Source: Phaseolus vulgaris (taxonomy: Eukaryota; Streptophyta; Magnoliopsida; Fabales; Fabaceae). From it: a stretch of 64,000 bases of DNA. The translations under genes and the position numbers were made by a program. The notes beneath the pieces are model-generated. The model worked only from the letters and a program-made list of their open reading frames with translations. It was not told the origin of the DNA and ran no database searches. The stretch covers positions 44,896,108-44,960,107 of the forward strand of contig NC_023749.2 in assembly GCF_000499845.2 (NCBI RefSeq), read 5' to 3'. Positions within the stretch are counted from its first letter, which is position 1. Every line of letters begins with the position of its first letter. Of this stretch, positions 34,675 to 44,948 are shown piece after piece.

Positions 34675-37576
34675 TATGAAGTGATGACAAATCTCAATGT
34701 GCTTTGTTCTTGAGTGTTGAATCTGATTTTTGGTGAGATTTATAGCACTCGTATTGTCACAAAGCAAAGGAACCTTGTTGATCTTCAAACCAAAATCTGC
34801 AAGCTATTGTTTAAGCCAAAGAATTTGTGCACAACATCTTCTAGCAACAATGTATTCGACTTCTGCAGTAGAAAGAGATACACAAGCTTGTTTCTTACTA
34901 TGCCAAGAAATGAGACTTGATCCAAGAAGATGACAAGTGTCACTTGTGCTTTTTTGGTCCAACTTACACCCTACAAAATCAGAATCTGAATATCCAATTA
35001 AGTGTATAGGAGAGTAAGAAGGATACCATAGACCAACATTGGTTGTTCCTTTGAGATATTTGAGTATTCTTTTTGCAGCCTTGAGATGAGATTCCTTTGG
35101 ATTTGCTTGATACCTTGCACAAAGACACACGACAAACATGATATCCAGTCTACTTGTTGTGAGATAGAGTAAAGAACCAATTAAACCTCTATATTTTGTT
35201 TGATCTACCCTTTTTCCACCAACATTTGCATACATGTAGCAGCTTGAAGGCAAAGGTGTGCTAGCTTCTTTGCAACATTCCATCTCAAATTTCTTGAGGA
35301 TTTCTTTGCAATACTTTGATTGGCATAGGAAAATTTCATCCTTTGATTGCTTAACCTGCAGTCCAAGAAAGAATGAAAGCTCTCCCATCATGGACATTTC
35401 AAACTCACCTTGCATGGCAGCTACAAATTCCTCACACAAACTATCTTTGGTAGCACAAAAAATGATGTCACCAACATAGATTTGAACCAAAATAATTTAA
35501 GAATTTGCTTTCTTGATGAAAAAAGTTTTGTCAATCATCCCTCTCTCATAGCCATGAGACAGAAGAAAGTTACTAAGCCTCTCATACCACTGCCTTGGAG
35601 CTTGCTTAAGCCCATACAGTGCCTTTTTCAACTTAAAAACATGATTGGGATGTTGATGATCTTCAAAGCCTGGTGGTTGCTCAACATAAACTTCTTCATT
35701 AATAATTCCATTGAGAAAAGCACTCTTCACGTCCATTTGAAATAGTTTGAATCCACTCATACAAGCAAAAGCCAACAACAGCCTTACAACTTCTAATCTT
35801 GCAACAAGAGCAAAGGTTTCACCATAATCAATTCCTTCTTCTTGATTGTAACCTTTGGCAACTAGCCTTGCCTTGTTTCTAGTAATCACACCAGCCTCAT
35901 CTAACTTGTTTCTGAAGACCCATTTAGATCCAATGATGTTCATCTCATCTGTCTTGGGAACAAGAAACCACACATCATTCCTAGCAAACTGATTCACCTC
36001 TTCATGCATTGCATCCACCCATTTTTCATCTTTAAGAGCTTCTTCAATTGACTTTGGTTCAACTTGAGAGACAAAAGTAGTGTGCTTGCAGAAGTTTAAG
36101 ATAGAACTATGAGTAAAAACACCCTCCTTTATCTGCCCAATGATGTTTTCCCCTGACAGATCTCTTGGAATTCTCCATTCTTTAGGCAACTCATCCTACT
36201 GCAGAATTTCAACCGGTTCTTTTGATGAATCAATCGGTTGCTTTTTTGGACAGCCATCCAGCTTCTGCATAACGATGTTCTGTTCATCCTCTTCAGTGTT
36301 GTTCTTTGAGGGTTTTAAGACTTTGTGATCAACTTCATCAAACACCACATGAACAGATTCTTCTACAATCATGAGCCTCTTGTTGTAGACTCTATAAGCA
36401 TGACTATTTGAGGAATAGCCAATGAAAATGCCATTGTCCGCTTTTTCATCAAATTTTCCCAGATTTTCTTTCCTATTATTTAGAACAAAACAATTGCATC
36501 CAAACACTTTTAGGTGACTAATGTTTGGCTTCCTTCCATTGAAGAGTTCATAGGGTGTTCTGTTCAAAATCAACCTTATTAGCACTCTATTCATCACGTA
36601 GCAAGAGGCGCTAACAACATCAACCCCAAAATACTTGCGTAGGGAGGATTCACTTAGCATGGTTCTTGCTAACTCCTCAAGAGATTTGTTCTTTCTCTCC
36701 ACTACACCATTCTGTTGAGGAGTTATTGGTGCAGAAAAATTGTGCAAGATCCCTGTCTTCTCACATAATTTGCTGAATTTCTCATTTTGAAATTCCCCTC
36801 CATGATCACTCCTTATTGAGTCAATGTTGTTGTTTCTTATGTTTTGTAAACTTCTAGCAAGCTTTTTGAAGGCAGAGAAAGCATCACTCTTTGATTCCAA
36901 GAAGAGTGTCCATGTGTACCTAGAAAAATCATCAACAATAACAAGAGCATAATAGTTGCCACCAAGACTCATGGTTCTTGAAGGGCCAAACAAATCCATG
37001 TGAAGCAGCTCAAGGGGTCTTGAAGATGAAACAACATTTTTAAGTTTGAAGGAATTTTTAACTTTTTGAGACATGCTTCACATATGTGGTCTTTCTCAAA
37101 CTTAAGTTTGGGCAACCCTACCGCAAGTTCTTTTGAAATCAATTTGTTTAAGTGATTCATGTGAATGTGAGCTATTCTTCTATGCCATAACCACGATTCA
37201 TCATGTTTAGAAAGAAGACAACCAATGGAACAAGGAGAAGAGATATCTAAGAGATAGACATTGTTGATTCTTTTACCAATCAACATTACCTCCTTTGAGT
37301 TGGGAAGGCAGATTTCATAAGAGTTTGGCTTGAAGATGACTTGATAACCCTTGTCACACAGTTGGCTAATGCTAAGCAAGTTGTGTTTTAGTCCTTCCAC
37401 ATACAGACATCATGAATTAGCAAGATACTCTTGTCTCCTATAGAGCCTCTTCCAAGAATCCTTCCTTTGTTGTTGTCTCCATATGTCACATGCCCTTCTT
37501 GTTTGAAGATGATGTTCACAAACTTAGATTTATCTCCAGTCATGTGTTTTGAACAGCCACTGTCCAGGTACCACAA
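34675..37576 (-). pseudogene. Copia-A pol: PR-INT-RT-RNase H (broken; YVGD)
   Basis: Protease at 37576 (WYLDSGCSKHMTG). GAG-pre-integrase and the HHCC finger at 37400-37080 (WLWHRRIAHIH ... HICEACLKK). Integrase core at 37074-36196: LLHMDLFGPS, SDHGGEF and PQQNGVVERKN carry the D, D and E. RT at 36189-35497 with KWVFRNK, RLVAKGYNQEEG and QMDVKSAFLNG, then a stop just before 35490, where the catalytic box reads QIYVGDIIF: the first Asp of YVDD is Gly. The frame continues through the connection (YSDSDFVG) into RNase H (LSTAEVEYIVARRC) and stops at 34804. RNase H pieces ([17 protein letters not shown]) are readable to about 34680, then a short tandem duplication. At least five frame breaks. Confidence 0.92.
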
Positions 37577-37752
37577 CTACATGCTTTCCATCAATTTTCC
37601 CTACAAAAGGCAAGTTCAAGTGCAAAGATTTGGTCCCCTTACAAATGTGGGTCCTCTTGATTTACATTCATCACTGGGAACTTCATAATTTTTGGGAATC
37701 CATCTCATAATGCCTTTAGGAACAGAATATTTCCTAATTTTACAAAACCTAA

Positions 37753-38666
37753 CTAGTGGCCTCTCTTCATGCAGTAAAAACATGTAACAACCGATTGTTT
37801 TGATTTTTCAATCGGTTGTTTTTCTGGCATTTTTGAAAAAGAGTTTGAAAACTTGTTTTGTAGATTAAAACCCAATCCAACTTTTCCAAAAACACAATTT
37901 TGAGATGCTAAGACACTCTTAAAGTTGGATTTACCTTTTGAAAGCTTATCCACAGTTTTTACAAGGTAGTGAACCTTCTTTTTTAGAGATTCACAATTTT
38001 CACAAACAAGAAAGTCACACTTGCAAGAAGAGTTTTTGTAAAGCATTTCAAGATTTTCAAAATCTATTTTTGAATTTTCCAATTCTTCGTTCAGTGCCTT
38101 GACTCTGTTTTCAAGCCAGTTGTTCATTCCTTTCAAACGATTGCTCAAGAGAGCCAATCGATTAGCTTCTTCATGAGTTTCTTTAAATGCTAGAAGCAAT
38201 TGACTATAGTTTTCAGCGTTTAAGGAGGCCAAGAACTTACATTGCTTTCACTGCTTGAATCATCTTCTTTTTTAGTCATCAAACAGAGATTGGCTTTTTC
38301 AACTTTACTTGAAGAGGTGCTTGATGAGTCATCATTGCAAGCTTTTCTTGATTTTCCTTTCATCTCATGTTTCTTGAAGTTCTTCTTTTCTTTGTTTATA
38401 CATTCAACTTTAGTATATCCTTGCTAAACAAATTTGGCCTTTTCACTTTCTTCATCAATCCATTGGGACCAAGGTTTTTTAGTAAAAGATCCATCCTTTT
38501 CAAATTTAGGAATGAAAGGGCCATTTTCAATTGCATCCCAAATTCCTTGATCAATAGATTCAACAAAGATTTTCATTCTAGCTTTCCAATACTTATAATT
38601 CAAACCGAAAAACAAAGATGGTTTGTTAATTGAAGCACCCTCCTCAAAAGGTAGTTTTTCAGCCAT
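37753..38666 (-). pseudogene. Copia-A gag (broken)
   Basis: The N-terminal frame at 38666-38424 has the plant Copia Gag start (LFFGLNYKYWKARMKIF, DQGIWDAIENG). After a stop and missing sequence, 38232-37753 encodes a Leu/Lys/Glu-rich coiled-coil region (heptad-like SNRLKGMNNWLENRVKALNE) and the beginning of the zinc knuckle (CFYCMKRGH). A long coiled coil in Gag is usual for Sirevirus-type elements. A 21-bp motif pair (37785/37806) lies inside the coding sequence just before the knuckle. Confidence 0.85.
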
Positions 38667-38710
38667 AGAGAAAAGATTTTAAGATCAAACTTGAATATTT
38701 TTCAAGTACT

Positions 38711-38727
38711 AAGCTCTTGATGCCAAT
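38711..38727 (-). promoter_or_regulatory. primer-binding site of Copia-A
   Basis: Minus strand ATTGGCATCAAGAGCTT directly after the LTR end (TTCTAACA). It is of the tRNA-Met type, with TGGCATCAAGAGC for TGGTATCAGAGC. Confidence 0.75.
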
Positions 38728-40828
38728 TGTTAGAATATATGGCCTTAAACGAGAGGGGGGATGAATTGTTTAATAGAGGTTTTTGAAAACCTTTTCAGGT
38801 TTAACAAAATTCTTTGTGTGAATCCAGAACAGGAATCAAGTTTGCCAAGAATTTAAGCACTAAGACAACAAATCAATAGAAAAATAATCAGTTGTTTCTT
38901 CGAAACAATCGGTTGTTTGTATCAGCAAAGCTTAAAACAAAAATTAAAAGAGTTCAGAGTAAGAGAGAGATTGATGTGATTCCACTAACATGATAGAGAT
39001 ATGATATGAACATGTTATGGATTCAACAAGAGTTGGAATATGATTAGGCACTTTTTAAGAAATGGATCAATGTTCTTAACATTCAAGAACTCACCAAAAC
39101 ACAAAAACCAAGCCAAAATCACATTGGAACCCATTTTGAACAACAAACCCATGGATAAAAACTCAAGAACACAACATATAGTATTTATACCCATGGAAGA
39201 CGTGACCAAAATAGCAAGAACAACCAATTTGCACCGATTAAAATTGAATATAAGTGCAGCAAATGGAAGAGGACATCATAAGGAAGAGATTGCACCGATT
39301 GAAAGTGAAAACAAACAAGTAGAACAAAATTGGGTAATTTGAAATGAAGGGAAAAATGGACTTATGTGGATGAATCTCTTGGAATGTGCACGCCACTTGA
39401 AGGATGGTTGGCTTCAAGATGAGTGTTGTTGCCGCCACTTGAGAGCCCAAGAATTCACTCAAGATAAGACTAGAAGAGAAGAAGACACAAGTCTCTCTCA
39501 ATCACTCACCAATTTGGTAGAGGTTCTTTACTCTCAAAAATCAATCTTATTATTTCAAAGACCTAAGCACCCCTTTTATAATAGAGAGGGCTGGTCACAA
39601 ATTACAAGAGAAGCTTTTGAAAGGTCACCTTCCAACTCCTTCTATTCTAGTGCCTAAAGGAGTGTGAAGAGACAACTTTCTAGTTTCTTCCTAAAAACTA
39701 ACGCCTAAGGTACTTACAAAAGAGGTGTGTTTTTGGTTTCCCTCTTAGTACCTTCCTAAACACTACTCCTATATGTTTTACAAATTTATATAAAAGAAAT
39801 TACAAAGAAAGATATTAATTGGAGCCCATTCTAGAATGCTTGTAGTCTTCTTGTTGGCTTTGGGCTTGATCCTCTCTTTATTTAATTCTCCTTTAATTTT
39901 TGAAAGACTAGAAGGAAGAACTTAAATGTTTCGGTGGATGGCCTCTTCCTCCATTAGTAAAATCCTCTTCTTTTTTTATCTCCATCAGAGATACACCAAT
40001 AGTTTATACTGGTTCACTCTTAAGCCAAGAGCTACATCCAGTCCCCAGAAAACCACTGGTAATCCACTAAGCAATCAAACCAGATTACAAAACACAAACC
40101 ACTAAAGTAGTGACCTTGAACCCTTCAAGAAACACACTACCTTTGGCAAAACACACAAAGAGTATTGATCTTGACCACCTCAAGAACACACAACACTCCT
40201 TGGCAACACAACACCCGAAATACAATAGGTTTAGAAAGGATTACACCTCTTCATAGTACAATTTGAATTCAATACAATTGCAATCCTATTTCACTCTCTT
40301 TGAAAATGTGAATGTTCAAATCTTAGAATCAACCTTGTCACAACTGAAAAAATTAAAACTATTTCTCTTGCTTTGTTTGAAAATATAAACAAACCATTTA
40401 TATTTTCCAAAGATTGGTCAAAGCAATCAATGAAGGAGCGTTTTCAGTTGAAAAAACATTTAAAGTAGATTCATCATTCAAAACTGAATTCTGTTAGGAT
40501 TTTCAAAGAAACAATCGGTTGAAACCACGAAACAACGATTGTTTGGTTTGACAGTTAAGTTAACAAAACTAAAACAATTTTCAATCTTTTTAAAACTTCT
40601 AAGAGTAAAACAACCGGTTGATTCGAAAAAACAACAGGTTGTTTTTCACTTATTTGGAAAAACACTTGATATAAAAAAGGTTTTAAATCACATCAGTTTT
40701 AGATTCAACAAAGGAGTGGATCACATTCTATTCTACCCAGATCCCACCAAGAAACAACAGCAACACTAGCCTTTCATCAAACACTTGGATTTGGATTCAT
40801 CAAAGCACTTGATCACTCTTGATCAACA
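38728..40828 (-). repeat. Copia-A 5' LTR, interrupted by a solo LTR
   Basis: 1080 bp after removing the 1016-bp insertion and one GAGAT. It matches the split 3' LTR along its whole length and carries motif pairs 38882/38903, 40509/40530 and 40608/40629. Confidence 0.92.
38972..39987. mobile_element. solo LTR in the Copia-A 5' LTR, TSD GAGAT
   Basis: 1016 bp bounded by TGATGTGATTCC and TTATCTCCATCA (inverted TGATG/CATCA ends), with GAGAT at 38967-38971 and 39988-39992. The uninterrupted sequence is seen at 25293-25312. No coding region or second LTR is present. The ends resemble those of the neighbouring gypsy LTR, but the body differs. The frames at 39040-39342 and 39364-39657 inside it show no domain. 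Orientation not determined. Confidence 0.88.
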
Positions 40829-41125
40829 AAAATATGAGAAAATTTGAAATCCATGCCAACACAAAATGGCATACACCTTCAACACTTGCCTCTAAGTGTA
40901 ACGAACCACTTTAGTTGAAGAAAAAGCTTGACAGAGCAAAGTAGAATCACTCTTCAACCAAAGCTTTATGAACTCATCCCTCTAATCATGTTCAACGACA
41001 AGGCATTCTGATTCCCTAAACAAATAGAAAAACCACCAATATATTCGTGACCCGCACAAGCAGTAAGGTCTAGAGATCCCCGAGCAGCTACCATCAATGT
41101 TCACTTTAATCCAACCCACAATAAG
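40829..41125 (-). pseudogene. LINE-type RNase H relic, N-terminal part
   Basis: The minus strand reads WIKVNIDGSC at about 41118, the opening strand of RVT_3-type RNase H domains with the first catalytic Asp. It continues through degenerate pieces (ISRPYCLCGS, IYWWFF, QNAL) to KLWLKSDSTLLCQAFSSTKVV, which includes the SDS Asp, and is cut at 40829 by Copia-A. The C-terminal part is at 24970-25062. Several stops. Confidence 0.75.
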
Positions 41126-42329
41126 GAAGTCCTAATACACTTGCAAAGGAACATACCTTACTAGGTCTGGTGTTAGCGCCTAAAAGATTCAAGATAGAGA
41201 AGTCATCCATATGATTAAACATACATTTTTTAGACATGCCTGTTACTTATTTTTTAAACTATTGATTACTATAATGAATTTTCCATAAATCCAACAAATA
41301 TTTTTATAAAAATAACAGTGAAATGTTTTAATTTTATCATTTTTTTATCTTATTATTATTTTGGTTCAAATTTTAAATGACTTCAAACAATAACATTCAA
41401 GTTGAGTCTCCTTGCTCATGGTGAAAGATGTATTTTATAGGTCCTAGCTATTTGTGTGTTATCCTTTTAATCTTAACTAATATTATCTAATTTTAAAGTT
41501 TGTATCTTCTCAACTGATTTCAAGTATCACTAGTAGATATCCCTTTATTCTTGGCTAAGATTTGGGTACTTTTATTGAATCTCTCTTGTTAATAATTAAT
41601 AGTTCCTATAACTGACTTTATATAAGTTACATTCTCTATTAATAGGAGATCATACGAACTATCGATACACAATCCCCCAACCTCAATCCAAATAGACGAG
41701 GCGAAGAGGTTTATTCAACGAAAAACCAAGAAATAAATTATGATATAAGTTGTTCCTAATTGGTTTAAGGCCATGTTTTTCCTTATCATTTTGTCCTAAT
41801 CTGGATCTTTCTGTCATGGACCCTTGTAAGGTCATTGTAAATGGCTATCTGGGGAAAGAAGAATAGGGTTCTTTTTTTTTTTTGCAATTTACATTATGAG
41901 CTTCTAAGTCTTAAGCTTAATAATATTTATCTCAGAATTATACATTATGTTGTGTTATGATGATGTTTTTATTCTATCATTTAAAGTATCACAATATCTT
42001 TACTTTAGAATATGAAAACATTAAGTATGCGCATCTAAAGGAACAACATTTGAAAAAAATATCAAATAAGGTCTAAATAATACTAAGCATTCTATGGGTG
42101 TACGAAAATGTTGATTTTGGAAGATACAAACATTAAAAACGCTAACTTCCTTATAGGCACGTGAAAATATTAGAATTAATGCATAAAAATATTAAGTGTA
42201 GGGAAATATTAAATACCTTGGAAGATCAACATTCAACTCTCACGTAGTTCATTTTAATCATTTAGTTGTTTGAAGTTCATTGTTTCGTTGCTTCCATGAT
42301 TGGATATTAACCGATTACTTAGTTGGTTG
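41126..42329. other. AT-rich intergenic DNA
   Basis: No gene or repeat structure recognised. Confidence 0.5.
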
Positions 42330-42420
42330 TCAACCTTAGTTTAATATAAGGCTGGAATCTAACTAGGTTAGACCCGTTCAATCGATGATCAACCTTAGTT
42401 TATTCTAAGGTTGGAATCAT
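42330..42420 (+). repeat. 59-bp minisatellite, block 1
   Basis: Units start TCAACCTTAGTTTA at 42330 and 42389 (59 bp). Each continues ATAAGGCTGGAATCT...GAGACCCGTTCAATCGATGA. The second unit is cut after about 30 bp. Confidence 0.85.
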
Positions 42421-43088
42421 GAATAATTCAAGCTTTGAGAAAAAAAATAAAATGATAATGCAAATCATCAATCAAGAATTGAAATACTATAGATAAATAT
42501 CACCTCAATACATAAGAGTTTGAACATATTACTCCTAATTCCAAAGGAAAGAATTAACCACTCATGTTGACCATTACAAGCATGGAAGCAAGAAAAGAAG
42601 ATCCTGGATGTTTCTCCTTAATGGTTGCCTCTTCTAGGGTTTTCTATCTCTTTCTATTCTCCCAATGATGTTTGGGGTTATGCCTCACACCTCATATTTA
42701 ACCTAATTGGTCTTGGGCTAAGTGACTTCTCACCTAAGCAATTTTTTACTTTCTTAGGTGAGTTTGACGAGAAAAAGCCCAATTCACTAGAGTGAACTCG
42801 CCTAGGCAAGCTTTGGGCGAGTTCCTTTAGAGTGAGCTTGCTTGGGCGAGTTTTGAGTGAGTTTCCAATGTTCTAACTTTCCCTTTTTATCTTGTCTATT
42901 CTCCTTTAGCCCTTTCAACTTTATTTTCCCTTATAATCCTAAAATTTACACAAATTTGGAAATAAACTGTTTTAATCACAAAAATGTATAAAAAGTTTAA
43001 ATTCCTAAATTAGGGGTTAAATTATAGCTATCTTATCAATAAATATCCATAAGTGTCTCTCTTTTAATATGAAATATGAGACTTATCA
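42421..43088. other. DNA interrupting the minisatellite
   Basis: About 670 bp with no ORF. It contains three related 'gggcgagttnnnttgagtgag' phrases (42770-42870), suggesting a dispersed non-coding repeat. No clear terminal repeats. Confidence 0.5.
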
Positions 43089-43320
43089 TCAACCTTAGTT
43101 TATTATAAGGCTGTAATCTGGGCGAGCTAGACCTGTACAGTCGATGATCAACCTTAGTTTATTCAAAGGTTGAAATTTAGCTAAGCGAGACCCATTCAGT
43201 CAATGATCAACCTTAATTTATTTTAAGGCTAGAATCTAGCCGAGTTAGACCCATTTAGAGGATGGTCAGCCTTAGTTCATTCTAAGGCTGGAAGCCAAGC
43301 TAGACCCGTTTAGTCCATGT
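43089..43320 (+). repeat. 59-bp minisatellite, block 2
   Basis: Units begin at 43089, 43148, 43207 and 43266, exactly 59 bp apart, with substitutions but no length change. Confidence 0.85.
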
Positions 43321-44570
43321 AGATTTCACCTAGTCATGCTAAGTTGGATATTTTCTCTCAGTTGTAGCAGATTTCGCTTAGTCATGTTGGGTTGTAGATT
43401 TTTTACTATAGATTTTCTCTCTGTTGTAGATTTTTTACTATAGATATTGTTGTTGGGGTTGAAGATTTTTTGTTGTAAATTTTTTCTCTGAATATAACTA
43501 ATATGGAGATTAATCACATTTTAAAAAGTAACATTTAAATTATAAGAGACCTATTTCAATGGGCTTACTCACAAAGCTGGCCAAACACATGACCCACTTT
43601 ATAGGCCCAACAGCCGAGCTGACCTATCCACACCAAGCACCGAGCTCTGACCACGGAGGACCGAGCTTCGACCACGGAACACCGACCACGAAACACCGAG
43701 CAGAGCGTTTTGTCCAGTACAATAATAAACAAATAAATAATAGGTATGTTAAATAATAATAAAAGATAATTTTTTTATATCATTTATATAAATAATTTTA
43801 TTTGTTAAATATTTTTTAATGATAAATTGATTATTCAAATATTAGTTTTCTTTTATTAAAAACCAAAAATAAAGAAACATTTAAAATTTTGATCTTGTTG
43901 ACATCTTAAAGAAAAAAACAAACTTCATCCATTCTCCTAAAATAATGCTACAATAGATTCTTCAATAAAAAGAAGGATAAAAAGAAGGATGTTGAAAAAT
44001 GTTTCATTGGACCCATGTTAAACGCCTCTTGTTCAAACTTTAATTGACTTCAAAGTAGAATTCTTTTTGGACACAATGAGAGAGATATTTTATTTGTCCT
44101 AATTAGTTTATGTGTTCTCCTTACAATCTTAACCAATATTATTATATTTTTAAAGTTTTTATTTGCCAACTAATTTTAAGAATATCTTTTATTTTTATTT
44201 AAGATTTATGTAGTTTTATTAAATCTTTATGATTAATAACTAGTAGTTCTATAATCGACTATGTATCTTTTTATTTATTTCTAAAGATTTTGATAGTTTA
44301 TTAAATATTATTTTTATTAAATCTTGTTAATATCAGTAAAATTCTCATATTAAATATTATTAAAATTCTTAATTTTAATGAAAAGAAAAAATTCATTAAT
44401 TGTTTGAAAAATTGACGAAAATCCATCTAATAGAATGTTAAATGATAATGATTTTTTTTTTACATATAATTAAAAAATAGTTTTACAATTTTAAATTCTC
44501 GAGTTTCCTTCAACCGAAGGGCATTAACCGAAAGAATGAAATAAAACAAGAATCGCGCACGCACATATAC
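43321..44570. other. intergenic DNA upstream of the E2 gene
   Basis: 43380-43500 repeats 'gttgtagattttttactatagat' and variants. 43628-43700 has a GC-richer run of 'accgagc.t..gaccacgga' units. The rest is AT-rich. No gene. Confidence 0.5.
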
Positions 44571-44639
44571 ACGGTTGTTCGTTGCAGGCCATGCCGATGT
44601 TCATGACAAGGCGCGAACCCCCTTTGATAAGAACCTTTC

Positions 44640-44800
44640 TCCTGCCTCTGCCCTCTTCACATTGCATCCTCTCTTTCTCTCTCCACCCTATTCACATTGC
44701 ATCCTCTCTTTCTCTCTCTACCCTCTCCCCTTTGCGTTTTCTCCCTTTTCTTTCTCTCCTCTCTCTCTCCTCAAGCCACCTTTTGACATCTCCATCGAAC
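44640..44800 (+). promoter_or_regulatory. CT-rich 5' leader of the E2 gene
   Basis: A pyrimidine-rich tract with two copies of 'ttcacattgcatcctctctt' about 36 bp apart precedes the start codon. CT-rich leaders are common in plant genes. Two overlapping open frames in it are composition artefacts. Confidence 0.5.
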
Positions 44801-44948
44801 GATCCACCAGCATTCCTCTCACTCCACTCCACAGTAATAACCCTTTCCTCACTCACTCTCACCAAATTCGCTACTCTCTCTATTCTCCTCATTCAAACGC
44901 CGTCGTTTTCTCCGACTGTGTTCCCGCGGAAGCTCTTTTCATCCGGAG

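Larger units (their letters stand above)
25063..40828 (-). mobile_element. Copia-A: Sirevirus-like Copia element, TSD AAAAT
   Basis: Minus-strand element bounded by TGTTAGAATATATGGCC at the left and ...CTTGATCAACA at the right, each LTR being about 1.08-1.09 kb after nested insertions are removed. AAAAT flanks it at 25058-25062 and 40829-40833. Primer site ATTGGCATCAAGAGC (minus strand, 38711-38727) and polypurine tract beside the 3' LTR (34482-34500) are both visible. Gag and pol run from 38666 down to 34675. About 9.3 kb of its span is younger DNA: the gypsy element in the left LTR and a solo LTR in the right one. It is defective, with stops, frameshifts and a YVGD instead of YVDD. Confidence 0.93.
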
